A stretch of DNA of 64,000 nt from Dyadobacter jejuensis (GCF_003149085.1 NZ_QGDT01000010.1:62001-126000); one strand, 5' to 3'; counted from the first letter of the stretch, positions 44,154 to 53,629 are shown. The notes: generated by a model not told the origin, from the letters alone. A program made the numbers and translations.

Positions 44154-44912
44154 ATGAAAGAGACCAATCAAGAGCCTATTATTCACATCAAAGACCTATA
44201 CAAGTCCTTTGGCGATCTGGATGTCCTTAGGGGGGCTAGTCTGGATGTATTCAGAGGCGAAAACGTAGTGGTACTCGGCCGCTCCGGTACGGGCAAATCG
44301 GTACTTATCAAAATCCTGGTGGGACTACTCACCCAAGACAGAGGCACCGCCCAAGTTTTGGGAAAAGAAGTGGCCACATTAACAGAAAAAGAACTCAGGG
44401 ACTTAAGGCTAAAAATTGGCTTTTCATTCCAAAATAGTGCCCTCTATGACAGTATGACGGTAAGGGAAAACCTTGAGTTTCCCCTGGTTCGTAATATTGC
44501 GAACCTTACCCGTGGACAGATAGATAAGGAGGTAGAAACGGTATTGGATGCCGTGGGCCTACTGCAGACGATCAATCAGGTACCTTCGGAACTATCGGGT
44601 GGTCAACGCAAACGAATCGGAATTGCCCGGACGCTCATCCTCAGGCCCGAGATAATGCTTTATGACGAACCGACCGCTGGCCTCGACCCTATCACCTGCC
44701 TGGAGATCAATGAGCTGATCAATGAGGTAAAGGAAAAATACAAAACTACTTCCATTATCATTACCCATGATCTTACCTGCGCCAAAGTGACTGGTGATAG
44801 GATAGCCATGCTTTTGGATGGCAGCTTTGTAAGGCAAGGAAGCTTCGAGGAGGTCTTTGATACCTCCGAAGAGCGGATTAAAAGTTTTTTTGACTACAAT
44901 TTTATTCAATAA
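44154..44912 (+). CDS. mlaF: MlaF-type ABC transporter ATPase
   Basis: 252 residues, single ABC domain. Walker A LGRSGTGKSVLIK (about 42-54), Q-loop SFQNSALYDSMTV, signature LSGGQRKRIGIART and Walker B IMLYDEPTAGLDPIT, the TAGLD form common in lipid exporters. Provides energy for the MlaE permease. Its stop overlaps the start of mlaD by one base (TAATG). Confidence 0.95.
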   Translation: MKETNQEPIIHIKDLYKSFGDLDVLRGASLDVFRGENVVVLGRSGTGKSVLIKILVGLLTQDRGTAQVLGKEVATLTEKELRDLRLKIGFSFQNSALYDSMTVRENLEFPLVRNIANLTRGQIDKEVETVLDAVGLLQTINQVPSELSGGQRKRIGIARTLILRPEIMLYDEPTAGLDPITCLEINELINEVKEKYKTTSIIITHDLTCAKVTGDRIAMLLDGSFVRQGSFEEVFDTSEERIKSFFDYNFIQ

Positions 44913-45901
44913 TGGAAACCAAGGAAAAAAGATCAATAAAAGTTGGACTATTCATCATCATTGGCGTGCTGGTGTTTATCTCGGGGGTTTTGACTATCGG
45001 GAATATGAAAAAGCTTTTTGGCTCCACCATTACCGTAAAAACCATTTTTGACGATGTGAGCGGGCTCAAGTCGGGGAATAATATATGGTACTCGGGGGTA
45101 AAGATAGGAACTGTCAAATCTATTCGCTTTCTGGATAACTCCCAAGTGGAGGTGTTGCTCAATATAGAGGAAAAATCTAAAGAATTTGTGCGAAAAAACG
45201 CCAATGCTAAAGTGACTACCGACGGGCTTATTGGCAACAAGATTATCGTCATCTATGGTGGGACCACCAAGGTAGCACATATTGAAGATGGGGATGAGAT
45301 CCATGTTGAAAAAATAGAATCGACCGAGGAGATGATCAGTGTCCTCTCCGAAAATAATAAGAACTTACTGGGGATCACCTCTGCATTTAAGACTATCAGC
45401 AAGAACATCCTCGAAGGGAAAGGAACGGCGGGGTTATTGCTCAACGATGAGCGTCTGTACAATAAACTGGACAATACCATGGCCAGCCTAAACCAAGCCG
45501 CTCTAAACGCCCAGTCCCTCACTGCCTCATTGGCCACCTTCTCGCAACAGCTCAACAAAAAAGGCGGGCTAGCTCATGACCTGGTCACCGACACCTTGGT
45601 CATGAAGGATGTGCGCTCGGCCATTACCAATCTCAACCAGACAGTCGCTGGGGCAAGTTCGATGGTCGACAACCTTAAAGAAACGACCGAAAGCATTAAA
45701 AACGATAGGACTAGTACGCTGGGTGTTTTGATGCACGATAAGAAAACGGCAGAAAACCTGCAGAAAACCATCCAAAACTTGGAGTCCAGTACCGACAAAT
45801 TGGATGAGAATATGACCGCTTTGCGTTCTAATTTTCTATTTAGAAGATATTTTAGAAAGAAGGATAAAAATGCAGAACCTGCTGACAGCACGTCCTTATA
45901 G
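44912..45901 (+). CDS. mlaD: MlaD family MCE protein
   Basis: 329 residues. One N-terminal helix (about 9-29, VGLFIIIGVLVFISGVLTIG), an MCE domain (about 36-115, VKTIFDDVSGLKSGNNIWYSGVKIGTVKSI), then a long helical and coiled-coil tail with repeated heptads and a basic end. It forms the periplasmic lipid-binding part of the Mla transporter. The tail is longer than the MCE domain, as in many single-MCE proteins that form tubes. Confidence 0.92.
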   Translation: METKEKRSIKVGLFIIIGVLVFISGVLTIGNMKKLFGSTITVKTIFDDVSGLKSGNNIWYSGVKIGTVKSIRFLDNSQVEVLLNIEEKSKEFVRKNANAKVTTDGLIGNKIIVIYGGTTKVAHIEDGDEIHVEKIESTEEMISVLSENNKNLLGITSAFKTISKNILEGKGTAGLLLNDERLYNKLDNTMASLNQAALNAQSLTASLATFSQQLNKKGGLAHDLVTDTLVMKDVRSAITNLNQTVAGASSMVDNLKETTESIKNDRTSTLGVLMHDKKTAENLQKTIQNLESSTDKLDENMTALRSNFLFRRYFRKKDKNAEPADSTSL

Positions 45902-45951
45902 TTTATCCATTTTCTTTAATTTAATTCTATACTTGTCACAAAGTTTTTCTG

Positions 45952-45959
45952 TATGTTTG
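45952..45959 (+). promoter_or_regulatory. Candidate -7 element of the Hpt-like gene
   Basis: TATGTTTG fits TAnnTTTG, 37 nt before the ATG. TTG lies 16 nt upstream, a little short. Confidence 0.4.
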
Positions 45960-45996
45960 TCGTGTTTATTATAATTTTTTATTCATCAAATGAAAA

Positions 45997-46377
45997 ATGG
46001 GGCTAAATATTGACAACAGTTTAGACACGGCGCACCTACGCCAAGTATATGGAGATGACCATGCTATAATTGCCTTAATTTTTGACGCGTTTGTAACCGA
46101 TTCTTATACCCGCTGGCAAGACTTAAAGCCGGTTCTAACAGACCACAACCTCATCGAAGCCGCCAGTATCGTCCATGGATTAAAACCATCTTTCCCCATG
46201 GCCGGTATGACTTGGCTCAGACCCAAAGTGGAGGAGTTAGAACAGCGAATCAAGAATAAGAATGGGGTGGCCGCTTTAATGGAGCTATACCAGGAGATCG
46301 ATGAGGAGTTGGATCACCTAATTCCGGTCCTTATTGCCGAAGGCAAAAGGCTATCGGCCATAGAACCTGGGGTTTAG
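45997..46377 (+). CDS. Stand-alone Hpt-like phosphotransfer protein
   Basis: 126 residues, all-helical. The likely phospho-accepting His60 sits in IVHGLKPSF, a variant of the Hpt motif H-x-LKG-S with Pro replacing Gly. Residues 20-60 and 65-120 form the expected helical hairpin pairs. No histidine kinase or response regulator is encoded near it, so partners are unknown. It follows the Mla operon by about 95 nt with its own promoter element and converges with a glycosyltransferase gene, leaving only 9 nt. Confidence 0.6.
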   Translation: MGLNIDNSLDTAHLRQVYGDDHAIIALIFDAFVTDSYTRWQDLKPVLTDHNLIEAASIVHGLKPSFPMAGMTWLRPKVEELEQRIKNKNGVAALMELYQEIDEELDHLIPVLIAEGKRLSAIEPGV

Positions 46378-46386
46378 GCATCATAT

Positions 46387-47574
46387 TTACGACTTACGTA
46401 CCGATTTCTCCCAAATAGCACTCTGCTTTCCCTTGGCGAATCGGTAGATACCCGCCAGCACGGCCACGTTCATCATACAGAAATAGTAGGGCACAAATAG
46501 GGCTTTTAACCTTACTTTACGATTCTCCATGACCCAGCCCAACAGGGCAAGCCCGTAGAACACCCCTTGGGCCAACAGTGCGAGGTTATAAATAGGTGCA
46601 GCATGAGGTTGCGCTACAATAAGGATATTTAGCAGTAATATAACGGGAAGCAGCAGTGGAGTAAGCGTCCAGCGCAATACCCGATGGCTAATATACTGAA
46701 ACGACAAAAGAGGGTATTTAAATGGATTGAGCAGTGCTTTTAACCAAATAATGGACTGAATACCCCCTGCCGCAATCCTTATTTTTCTTTTTAGCTCTTC
46801 GTGTATATTTTCTGAGCCCCATTCTACCGCATAGGCTTCTGGCTCATAGATGATGCGGTAGCCCTTTTGAGCAATTTGCATCGATATCATAAAATCGTCG
46901 AGAATGGCGTTAGAAGGGACTGGTTGATATAAGGCGGTCCGGATGCTGAAGAGTTCACCAGCCGCTCCCACAACCGTAAACAATTCGGAATCCCATCTCT
47001 TTAGCGTCGATTCGTATTTCCAGTAAAGCCCCTCTCCAGCAGTAGCGTCGGCCTGGTCGGGTGCTTGCACTCTTTTTTCGCCCGATACTGCGCCTACCGA
47101 TGGGTCGGCATAATGCCTCGCCAGGGTCAGCAAGGCCTCCTCATTGAGGAAGGTATTGGCATCTGTAAATACCACCACCTCGCTCTCAATAGCCTCCATG
47201 GCCCTATGAATAGCGTGAATCTTACCCCGGCGAGCGTCCTCATGCATGACCTCGATACCCAAAAGGTCCCGCTGGCTCATTTGACTTATCAGCTCTGGCG
47301 TCCCATCTGTAGACCCATCCGTCATAAAGACGACACGTAACTTTTCTGCCGGGTACTGCAGACTACAGGTATTTCGGACTTTCTCCGCTATAATATCCGC
47401 CTCATTATAGGCGGCTACTACCAATGTAAGGGTGGGCAACTCCACAGGAGCCGAGAGGCTACGTCCTGACTTTCTAAAAATACGCAGGAGGTGCAACAAT
47501 AGGTAGAGTACCATGCCGTAGCCTAGAAACGTATAAAAAACGAGGCCAAGACTAATCCAAAAAAAAATTTCCAT
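46387..47574 (-). CDS. Family 2 glycosyltransferase with C-terminal membrane helices
   Basis: 395 residues. One N-terminal helix (about 5-27), a GT-A domain with VVAAYNEADII, MTDGSTDGT, FTDAN (sugar-nucleotide/metal site) and ILDDF (catalytic-acid region), then KRKIRIAAGG in the place of QxxRW, and three or four C-terminal helices. This is the processive, cellulose-synthase-like layout, so polysaccharide chain building at the inner membrane is likely. It follows the second glycosyltransferase gene by a single base, so they form one operon. Confidence 0.82.
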   Translation of the reverse strand: MEIFFWISLGLVFYTFLGYGMVLYLLLHLLRIFRKSGRSLSAPVELPTLTLVVAAYNEADIIAEKVRNTCSLQYPAEKLRVVFMTDGSTDGTPELISQMSQRDLLGIEVMHEDARRGKIHAIHRAMEAIESEVVVFTDANTFLNEEALLTLARHYADPSVGAVSGEKRVQAPDQADATAGEGLYWKYESTLKRWDSELFTVVGAAGELFSIRTALYQPVPSNAILDDFMISMQIAQKGYRIIYEPEAYAVEWGSENIHEELKRKIRIAAGGIQSIIWLKALLNPFKYPLLSFQYISHRVLRWTLTPLLLPVILLLNILIVAQPHAAPIYNLALLAQGVFYGLALLGWVMENRKVRLKALFVPYYFCMMNVAVLAGIYRFAKGKQSAIWEKSVRKS

Positions 47575-47575
47575 C

Positions 47576-48493
47576 TTATTTGCGTTGAGTAAATCCTAAA
47601 TATTCACTATTAGGAGCATTGAAAAGGTGCCAGGACATGGCCCTTATCAATATTTTGATATAGCTATATTGCCCTTTCCTGATGTATTCGATGATATTTC
47701 GGGGCATAACCAACCCCATAAAATAAAAACAAAATAAGAGATATTGATACCAGGTAGCATTGCGACGTACGAATAATATACGGTTCCTATTCATGAAATA
47801 GGTTTTCAATGGAGAATTTCGTCCTACCGACACCGATTCTTTATGGTGAATCAAGAGGTTGTTGTTGACATGAATCTCAAAACCTGCTCGTTTTATAGCC
47901 TCCACCCAGTCGAACTCCTCATAATATAAAAAGTAGTTTTCGGGCATAGGGCCCGCCATTTCTATGGCTTGCCTACGCACCATCATCGCAGCACCATGGA
48001 TATAGCCTGTCTCTCCTACCAGTTCGTCGTATTGACCCTTGTCCTCTTCAAACTGGCCCACGCAACGGTTCCTAGCCGTAACGAAGTTCATGGCGGTATA
48101 CCCAGCATATTGAATAATTCCGGGCTCATCGAAATAATGGATCTTTGGCGACAGCATCCCCACCTTGGGTCTTTCTTCCATATAGCCAACCATTCCGGCT
48201 ATCAGGTGGGCCGTTACTTCTGTATCGTTATTAATAAAAAGTAGAAAGTCGCCTAGCGCGGCCTTTATCCCCAGGTTATTCCCCCCAGCGAAGCCCAAAT
48301 TATCTTCGGAGCGAATGAACTTTACGGTTGGGTATTGGACCGCCCATTCGCGGGTCTTATTCACCTCACTACCATTATCAACCACTATTACCTCAAGTTC
48401 TTGATAGTCGTTGACCTCTATCAAGGATGAAAGCAAGGCCTCGGTTACTGAGGGTTGATTAAAATTTACGGTTATGACTGAAACCTTGATCAT
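47576..48493 (-). CDS. Family 2 glycosyltransferase, rhamnosyltransferase-like
   Basis: 305 residues, GT-A fold without N-terminal helix. Motifs: VITVNFNQPSVTEALL, VVDNGSEV, NLGFAGGNNLGIKAA, FINNDTEV (DxD-type metal site) and a late EEFDWVEAIKRAG acceptor-site region, as in WbbL-like rhamnosyltransferases. Acceptor unknown. First gene of a two-gene operon with the membrane-bound glycosyltransferase. A 375-nt AT-rich region separates it from the divergent tandem pair. Confidence 0.82.
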   Translation of the reverse strand: MIKVSVITVNFNQPSVTEALLSSLIEVNDYQELEVIVVDNGSEVNKTREWAVQYPTVKFIRSEDNLGFAGGNNLGIKAALGDFLLFINNDTEVTAHLIAGMVGYMEERPKVGMLSPKIHYFDEPGIIQYAGYTAMNFVTARNRCVGQFEEDKGQYDELVGETGYIHGAAMMVRRQAIEMAGPMPENYFLYYEEFDWVEAIKRAGFEIHVNNNLLIHHKESVSVGRNSPLKTYFMNRNRILFVRRNATWYQYLLFCFYFMGLVMPRNIIEYIRKGQYSYIKILIRAMSWHLFNAPNSEYLGFTQRK

Positions 48494-48868
48494 TTATATA
48501 CCAACTACAATTTCTATCTATCACTGACTTAGTTCAGTCATAATTCATGGCAAGAAGTAGAATTATTTCCAATAATAAAAAAAACTTCATTTAAATTTAT
48601 GTGGTCGATACAAGGGTTCGATATTTGACAGCAACCATCTAATTATAATTATATCTTTTATAGAAGGAATGACGTTCCTAGGCCCAATATTCTGTGACTC
48701 ATGATTATACTATACTACCAGGCAAACCCCTCTCGAATTTTGGAGAATAGATATAAATTATTTCTACATCATTTATGAAAAATCCATAGAGGATCAATAT
48801 TTTTACAAAAAAACGGATCCATGCGTGTTGAACTGATATAGCATATCGTAATTTGAATGTAATTTTTT
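48494..48868. other. AT-rich divergent intergenic region of the glycosyltransferase cluster
   Basis: 375 nt between divergent glycosyltransferase units. A short imperfect inverted repeat (ACTGA..TCAGT) sits at 48523-48538. No gene or good TAnnTTTG element found. Confidence 0.45.
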
Positions 48869-49648
48869 ATGAGCTTTTATTTCCCCGAAACGACTTTACT
48901 CATCACGCATTACAACCGTAGCCAGTCGTTAAAGCGGCTCCTCGACGCCTTCATCCAACTAGGATGCCAGTTTGGGGAGGTTATTGTTTCGGACGATGCG
49001 AGCGGGGATCAACAACTTAAGGAATTACATACACTTCAGTCCCAATATGATTTTAGGCTCATCACCACCCCTATTAACATGGGGCTCGGTGATAATATTA
49101 ACAAGGGCCAACGGGCCGTCAGCACCCCATATACCTTATATGTCCAGGAAGACTTTGTACCTAAGGATGGCTTTCCCGAGCACTATAAAGAGGCGGTACG
49201 CATGATGCAAGAAGATTCTAGTTTAGATATTATCCGATTTTACGCCTACTTTGCCTACCCCCAATTAAAGCACTATGGCCAAGGGTTTGAGGAAATGGTG
49301 TTTTCTTATTGGAATCCGGATCATATCAAGTTTTATATGTATAGCGATCACCCACACCTGAGACGAACTAGTTTTCCGAGCAAATTTGGGCCATACGCTA
49401 CCGATATTGGGCCCAACGAAACGGAATTTCAAATGGCGCTACGCTTTCTAAAAAAGAAAGGGCGCGGGTTGTTTTTCAAGGAATACACTACCTTATTCGA
49501 TCAAATCAATACCAGTTCCGAGCCGAGCATGATTCAAAAGTCCAATTGGCGCACCGGAAAAAATCCGATTATATTGCTTATCCGGCAGATGTATCTTGTT
49601 TTTCGCTGGCTAAAAAACACGATACAATTAGTTCTTACACGACCCTGA
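48869..49648 (+). CDS. Glycosyltransferase, GT2-like, tandem copy 1
   Basis: 259 residues. GT-A opening LLITHYNRSQSLKRLL, VIVSDDASGDQQL, then VQEDFVP in place of the usual DxD, and a conserved SDHPHLRR motif at about 161-168. It is clearly a paralogue of the next gene, sharing blocks such as LYVQEDFVP, RFYAYF and YSDHPHLRR. Acceptor and sugar unknown. The start is the first ATG. Only 8 nt separate it from the second copy's ATG. Confidence 0.75.
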   Translation: MSFYFPETTLLITHYNRSQSLKRLLDAFIQLGCQFGEVIVSDDASGDQQLKELHTLQSQYDFRLITTPINMGLGDNINKGQRAVSTPYTLYVQEDFVPKDGFPEHYKEAVRMMQEDSSLDIIRFYAYFAYPQLKHYGQGFEEMVFSYWNPDHIKFYMYSDHPHLRRTSFPSKFGPYATDIGPNETEFQMALRFLKKKGRGLFFKEYTTLFDQINTSSEPSMIQKSNWRTGKNPIILLIRQMYLVFRWLKNTIQLVLTRP

Positions 49649-49656
49649 CCCTCCAC

Positions 49657-50493
49657 ATGACCCCTAGCACTTATTTTTTTAAGGATGTATCCTTGCTGAT
49701 CACCCATTACAACCGCAGCCATTCGTTACAAAATCTGCTGGAGTCCCTGATAGGGCTATCCTGCAGTTTCGAGCAAATTGTGGTTTCGGACGACGGCAGC
49801 CAACCACAGCATTTGCAAAAGCTTGAGGAATTGAGCCACCAATATGGGTTCCTTCTGGTGAAAGCTCCTGTCAATAAGGGGCTGGGACATAATATCAACA
49901 AGGGTCAGAATGCGATAAAAACGGAACTTACCCTGTACGTCCAGGAGGACTTCGTGCCTACTCCCCTTTTTCCATCAAAATTCCAAGTAGCCCTACAGCT
50001 GCTTCATGCCAGGCCGGATATTGACATGGTTAGGTTTTATGCTTATTTCGAATACCCTTACCTCACACCTATTCGGGATGGGTATTATGAAATGAAGTTT
50101 AACATTTGGAAACCTGGTTTCCGCAAATTCTACGTCTACAGCGACCATCCCCACCTAAGACGGAGCAATTTTCTCAAGAAATTCGGCTCGTACAGAGAAG
50201 GAATAAAAGGCGATAATACCGAATACGGAATGATGATGTCTTTCCTCAAAAACCAGGGTAAGGCCTTATATTATAAAGGCTATACCCAGTTATTTGAACA
50301 AAGGAACTCAATGCATGAGCCTAGCACTATGCATCGAAACATCTTACGAGAAAGCAACAATTATTTTATCAGAAATTGTCGATATCTCTATAGGCATATT
50401 AAGTTCAATTACGATTACTATTTCAAACCCAACCCCGTCCGTTCCCCATCGCGGGAAGGCTCTAAGGATGACTCGCTGGGATCCGGTGTATAG
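49657..50493 (+). CDS. Glycosyltransferase, GT2-like, tandem copy 2
   Basis: 278 residues. Same framework as copy 1 (SLLITHYNRSHSLQNLL, IVVSDDGSQP, LYVQEDFVP, FYAYFEYP, YSDHPHLRR), so a local duplication. A C-terminal tail (about 255-278) is specific to this copy and runs past the stop of the convergent glycosyltransferase gene, overlapping it by 76 nt. The ATG at 49657 is chosen, since the longer frame would overlap copy 1. Confidence 0.75.
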   Translation: MTPSTYFFKDVSLLITHYNRSHSLQNLLESLIGLSCSFEQIVVSDDGSQPQHLQKLEELSHQYGFLLVKAPVNKGLGHNINKGQNAIKTELTLYVQEDFVPTPLFPSKFQVALQLLHARPDIDMVRFYAYFEYPYLTPIRDGYYEMKFNIWKPGFRKFYVYSDHPHLRRSNFLKKFGSYREGIKGDNTEYGMMMSFLKNQGKALYYKGYTQLFEQRNSMHEPSTMHRNILRESNNYFIRNCRYLYRHIKFNYDYYFKPNPVRSPSREGSKDDSLGSGV

Positions 50494-51692
50494 GAGGCCC
50501 ATCGGCCATAGATAGATGCGGACATTTCGTCTACCCGCCTATCCCAGGTATTATTTCGGGCCACATCAATTCGTTTTTTAACCGAATCGGGCGACTTGTC
50601 CGACGCGGCATTCCGTATGGCAGCAACGAACGTAGGCACGGTGCTACAATAAGCCACGGTATCCATAGAGAATTCGGCTAGGTCGAGGTTAAAATCGGTG
50701 CATACCACAGGCTTTCCAGCGCCCAAATATTCAAACAATTTAAGGGGGAATATCGTCCTACTCACTTCGTCTTTCTTAAAAGGGATAATGGCCACATCGA
50801 AGCCCTTGAGGACGGAAGGGAGCTCGCTGTAGGGCACTGGGCCATAAAAAATGATATTGGGACATTGGACCAGGGAATCCGGAACGTATTCCTGTTGTAC
50901 AGGGCCCACCAGCAGGAAGGTTATGTCGGGAAGCTGCTTAGCGGTAGCCTCCAGTAAGGGATAGTCGATCCGTCTTTCTATGGCGCCAAAGTATCCCACG
51001 ACAGGGCCTGTGATGGACGCATACAGGGGGTGAATCGGCATACGGTCATCGAGACTTCGGATGCTATGTCTTATATCGGCAGCGTTGGGGATGAATGTGC
51101 AATGGGGGTTCAGCAGCCTTTTCTCTTCATATAGGCTCCGGCTGCTGCAAATTACCAGGTCACTCCCCACGATTAGCTCTCGCTCCGAAAGTAGCCCATG
51201 ACGCCTATCAAAAGCGACGATCAGGGGGTCGAGACAATGGTATACCTTCAGGACCGGTTTAAGATACCTTGTGAGGGTAGGATAATGAAAGTTAAAGGAG
51301 TTGATATAAAAATAGGAGGCAAAATTCTGCTTTTTAAGGATTCTATTCAACTTCCAACCCAACAGAAACTCATTAACCCAGAGCGCCAGTCGATACAGCA
51401 GCCCTTCGGGCAAAAAGTTGATTGATAATAATACAGGTGGTATAACGATACTCAAATTGGGAATATCTGTGGGCATCACCTCTGTCGACCAAAGGGACAA
51501 ATACCCTTTCCTACGCTTCATTTTGGACGAATGTCTTTCGGACCAATAATCCCTGAGAGTATGCGGGTTTTCAACATAGATCACCCGGTTATTTCGGGCC
51601 AATATTTTTGCCGAAGTATAATTGGTCGATTCCAGCTCCGAATCGAAACGGGGCAAGCCCAGTATCAAAATATTTTTATCGTTGAGTTTCAT
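50418..51692 (-). CDS. GT-B glycosyltransferase, TuaH-like
   Basis: 424 residues with a Rossmann-type N-terminal half (LILGLPRFDSELESTNYTSAKIL) and a C-terminal UDP/GDP-sugar-binding half (VGYFGAIERRIDYPLLEA, YGPVPYSELPSVLKGFDVAIIPF, KLFEYLGAGKPVV). It lacks a membrane segment. TuaH-like enzymes work on surface polysaccharides. Its last 25 codons overlap the 3' end of the convergent tandem glycosyltransferase. The two C-terminal tails in this overlap have no conserved content. Confidence 0.8.
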   Translation of the reverse strand: MKLNDKNILILGLPRFDSELESTNYTSAKILARNNRVIYVENPHTLRDYWSERHSSKMKRRKGYLSLWSTEVMPTDIPNLSIVIPPVLLSINFLPEGLLYRLALWVNEFLLGWKLNRILKKQNFASYFYINSFNFHYPTLTRYLKPVLKVYHCLDPLIVAFDRRHGLLSERELIVGSDLVICSSRSLYEEKRLLNPHCTFIPNAADIRHSIRSLDDRMPIHPLYASITGPVVGYFGAIERRIDYPLLEATAKQLPDITFLLVGPVQQEYVPDSLVQCPNIIFYGPVPYSELPSVLKGFDVAIIPFKKDEVSRTIFPLKLFEYLGAGKPVVCTDFNLDLAEFSMDTVAYCSTVPTFVAAIRNAASDKSPDSVKKRIDVARNNTWDRRVDEMSASIYGRWASYTPDPSESSLEPSRDGERTGLGLK

Positions 51693-51789
51693 AGGTCCCT
51701 AGGATTGAACTCACAAGTTAAGCCACTTGTCTTAAATACCTTTACACATCAACTATAATTTTTTCTACACCTGAAATTTTCCCTTCTAA

Positions 51790-51825
51790 AAATGAAGTGG
51801 AGCACCTCTAGCCGAGATGCTCCAC
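51790..51825 (-). terminator. Rho-independent terminator of prfC
   Basis: Minus strand: GTGGAGCATCTC / GAGGTGCTCCAC stem (one G-T) with a 5-nt loop, then an ATTTTT tract. It lies 27 nt after the prfC stop. Confidence 0.75.
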
Positions 51826-51851
51826 CAAAATTCACCATAAATTCAAAGAAT

Positions 51852-53447
51852 TTAGACGAGTTGTTCGGTTTTAAATTCAGATGTAAAATGAAACTGGATT
51901 TCAGGGTTGTTTTCCTGGTTCATACGAATCATCCAATCCGACTCGGCCAGAAACACTGGGTTCCTATCCTTATCGTAGGCAATTTGGTTGCCCTTTAAGC
52001 GTACGAATTGGTCTAGAATGGCTTTGTCCGAACTGGTTAACCAACAAGCCCTGGAAATATTCATATTGACCCATCTACATTTGGCTCCATATTCGTGCTG
52101 TAGTCGATACTGAATTACATCGAACTGAAGCTCTCCCACGGTACCCACTATTTTTCTATTGCCAAGGTCCAGGGTAAACAATTGGGCTACCCCTTCGTCG
52201 GTAAGCTGCTGGATACCTTTTTCCAATTGTTTGGATTTCATAGGGTCCAGATTGACAATCTCCTTAAATATTTCTGGAGAGAAGCTCGGAATACCTGAAA
52301 ACTGCAGTACTTCTCCTTCGGTGAGGGTATCTCCGATCTTAAAATTACCGGTGTCGTACAGCCCCACTACATCGCCAGGAAAGCCTTCATCGAGGACTTT
52401 TTTGTCGGAAGCCATAAAGCTAAATGGGCTAGAAAATCGGATATCCTTGCCTAAACGAATGTGTTTATAAAACTTACCTCTTTCAAACTTCCCCGAACAA
52501 ATGCGCAGAAAAGCAATTCTATCGCGGTGGCGGGGGTCTAGGTTCGCATGAATTTTAAAGACGAACCCTGTAAATTTTGGCTCCATAGGATCCACCTTCC
52601 GGGTGTCGGAAGGGCGAGGCTGAGGGAGGGGCGAAATATCACAAAAAGTATCTAGCAATTCCTTAATCCCAAAGTTATTAATGGCACTCCCAAAGAAAAC
52701 GGGTGCCAACTCCCCCGACTGATAAGCCTCTTGAGAGAAAGGATCATAAACCCCTTCTACCAACTCTACATCCTCTCTGATTTGATCGGCATCCCTTTGG
52801 CCTAGCAAGCTAGGAAGTTCAACATCCTCGAGGTTGATTTTGGCTACGTCCCTTTCAATCTTAGTCTTATTCACTGCAAAGAAGTACAGCATTTTCTCAT
52901 ATAGACTATAAACCCCTTTGAAAGATGCCCCCATATTGATAGGCCAGGTAAGTGGCCTCACCCTGATCCCTAGCTTGGTCTCAAGCTCATCTAAGAGTTC
53001 GAAAGGGTTCTGTCCCTCCCGATCCAATTTATTGATAAAGACAATAACGGGCGTATTCCTCATCCTGCACACTTCCATAAGGCGCTCCGTTTGTTCCTCT
53101 ACGCCTTTCACACAATCTATCACCAATATTACGCTATCGACGGCCGTTAGGGTCCGATAGGTATCTTCGGCAAAGTCCTTGTGACCCGGCGTATCCAAAA
53201 TATTGATGAGAAGGTCCCGATACTCAAAAGTCATCACAGAAGTCGCCACCGATATCCCCCTTTGTTTCTCTATTTCCATAAAGTCGGAGGTAGCGGTTTT
53301 CTTTATTTTATTGGATTTCACGGCTCCAGCCGTTTGTATAGCACCTCCAAAGAGCAAGAGTTTTTCCGTAAGCGTGGTTTTCCCTGCATCGGGGTGGCTA
53401 ATGATCGCAAAGGTGCGACGCTTCTTTATTTCCTGTATATTACTCAT
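51852..53447 (-). CDS. prfC: Peptide chain release factor 3
   Basis: GTPase that removes RF1/RF2 from the ribosome after peptide release. 531 residues. G1 [15 protein letters not shown] at about 18, [13 protein letters not shown] (G3) and INKLDREG (G4) are in place, then domain II and the RF3-type C-terminal domain. The ATG at 53447 ([13 protein letters not shown]) is chosen. An open frame to 53552 includes hydrophobic residues unlike any RF3 and crosses a promoter-like element. Assignment is secure. Confidence 0.95.
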   Translation of the reverse strand: MSNIQEIKKRRTFAIISHPDAGKTTLTEKLLLFGGAIQTAGAVKSNKIKKTATSDFMEIEKQRGISVATSVMTFEYRDLLINILDTPGHKDFAEDTYRTLTAVDSVILVIDCVKGVEEQTERLMEVCRMRNTPVIVFINKLDREGQNPFELLDELETKLGIRVRPLTWPINMGASFKGVYSLYEKMLYFFAVNKTKIERDVAKINLEDVELPSLLGQRDADQIREDVELVEGVYDPFSQEAYQSGELAPVFFGSAINNFGIKELLDTFCDISPLPQPRPSDTRKVDPMEPKFTGFVFKIHANLDPRHRDRIAFLRICSGKFERGKFYKHIRLGKDIRFSSPFSFMASDKKVLDEGFPGDVVGLYDTGNFKIGDTLTEGEVLQFSGIPSFSPEIFKEIVNLDPMKSKQLEKGIQQLTDEGVAQLFTLDLGNRKIVGTVGELQFDVIQYRLQHEYGAKCRWVNMNISRACWLTSSDKAILDQFVRLKGNQIAYDKDRNPVFLAESDWMIRMNQENNPEIQFHFTSEFKTEQLV

Positions 53448-53549
53448 AAGTATCAATTGATCTCCTATCCCCATCGCCACAACGGCAGCCTGCACAGCGG
53501 CCCCAGCCTTTGAAATGGGCAGGAAAATCGGCCATAAATAAAATTTGCA

Positions 53550-53557
53550 CAAAGATA
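53550..53557 (-). promoter_or_regulatory. Candidate -7 element of prfC
   Basis: Minus strand TATCTTTG, exact TAnnTTTG, about 103 nt before the chosen ATG. No good -33 element. Confidence 0.4.
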
Positions 53558-53564
53558 AGGATAA

Positions 53565-53597
53565 ACAAAAGCCGTCCCTAATAGGAACGGCTTTTGT
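53565..53597 (-). terminator. Rho-independent terminator of ppa
   Basis: ACAAAAGCCGTcCCT / AGGaACGGCTTTTGT, one mismatch, 3-nt loop, T-rich on exit. It lies 33 nt after the ppa stop. Confidence 0.75.
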
Positions 53598-53629
53598 TCT
53601 AACTAAATGTTATCTAACTGATCAGCTAT

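Noticed and set aside
46387..51692. Possible genomic island by transfer in the glycosyltransferase cluster
   Set aside because: No transposase, integrase, tRNA or flanking repeats seen; base composition is not clearly different by eye, so I do not claim transfer.
53448..53552. N-terminal extension of prfC (35 codons)
   Set aside because: Hydrophobic, absent from RF3 proteins, and overlaps a TATCTTTG promoter element; the ATG at 53447 fits the family.
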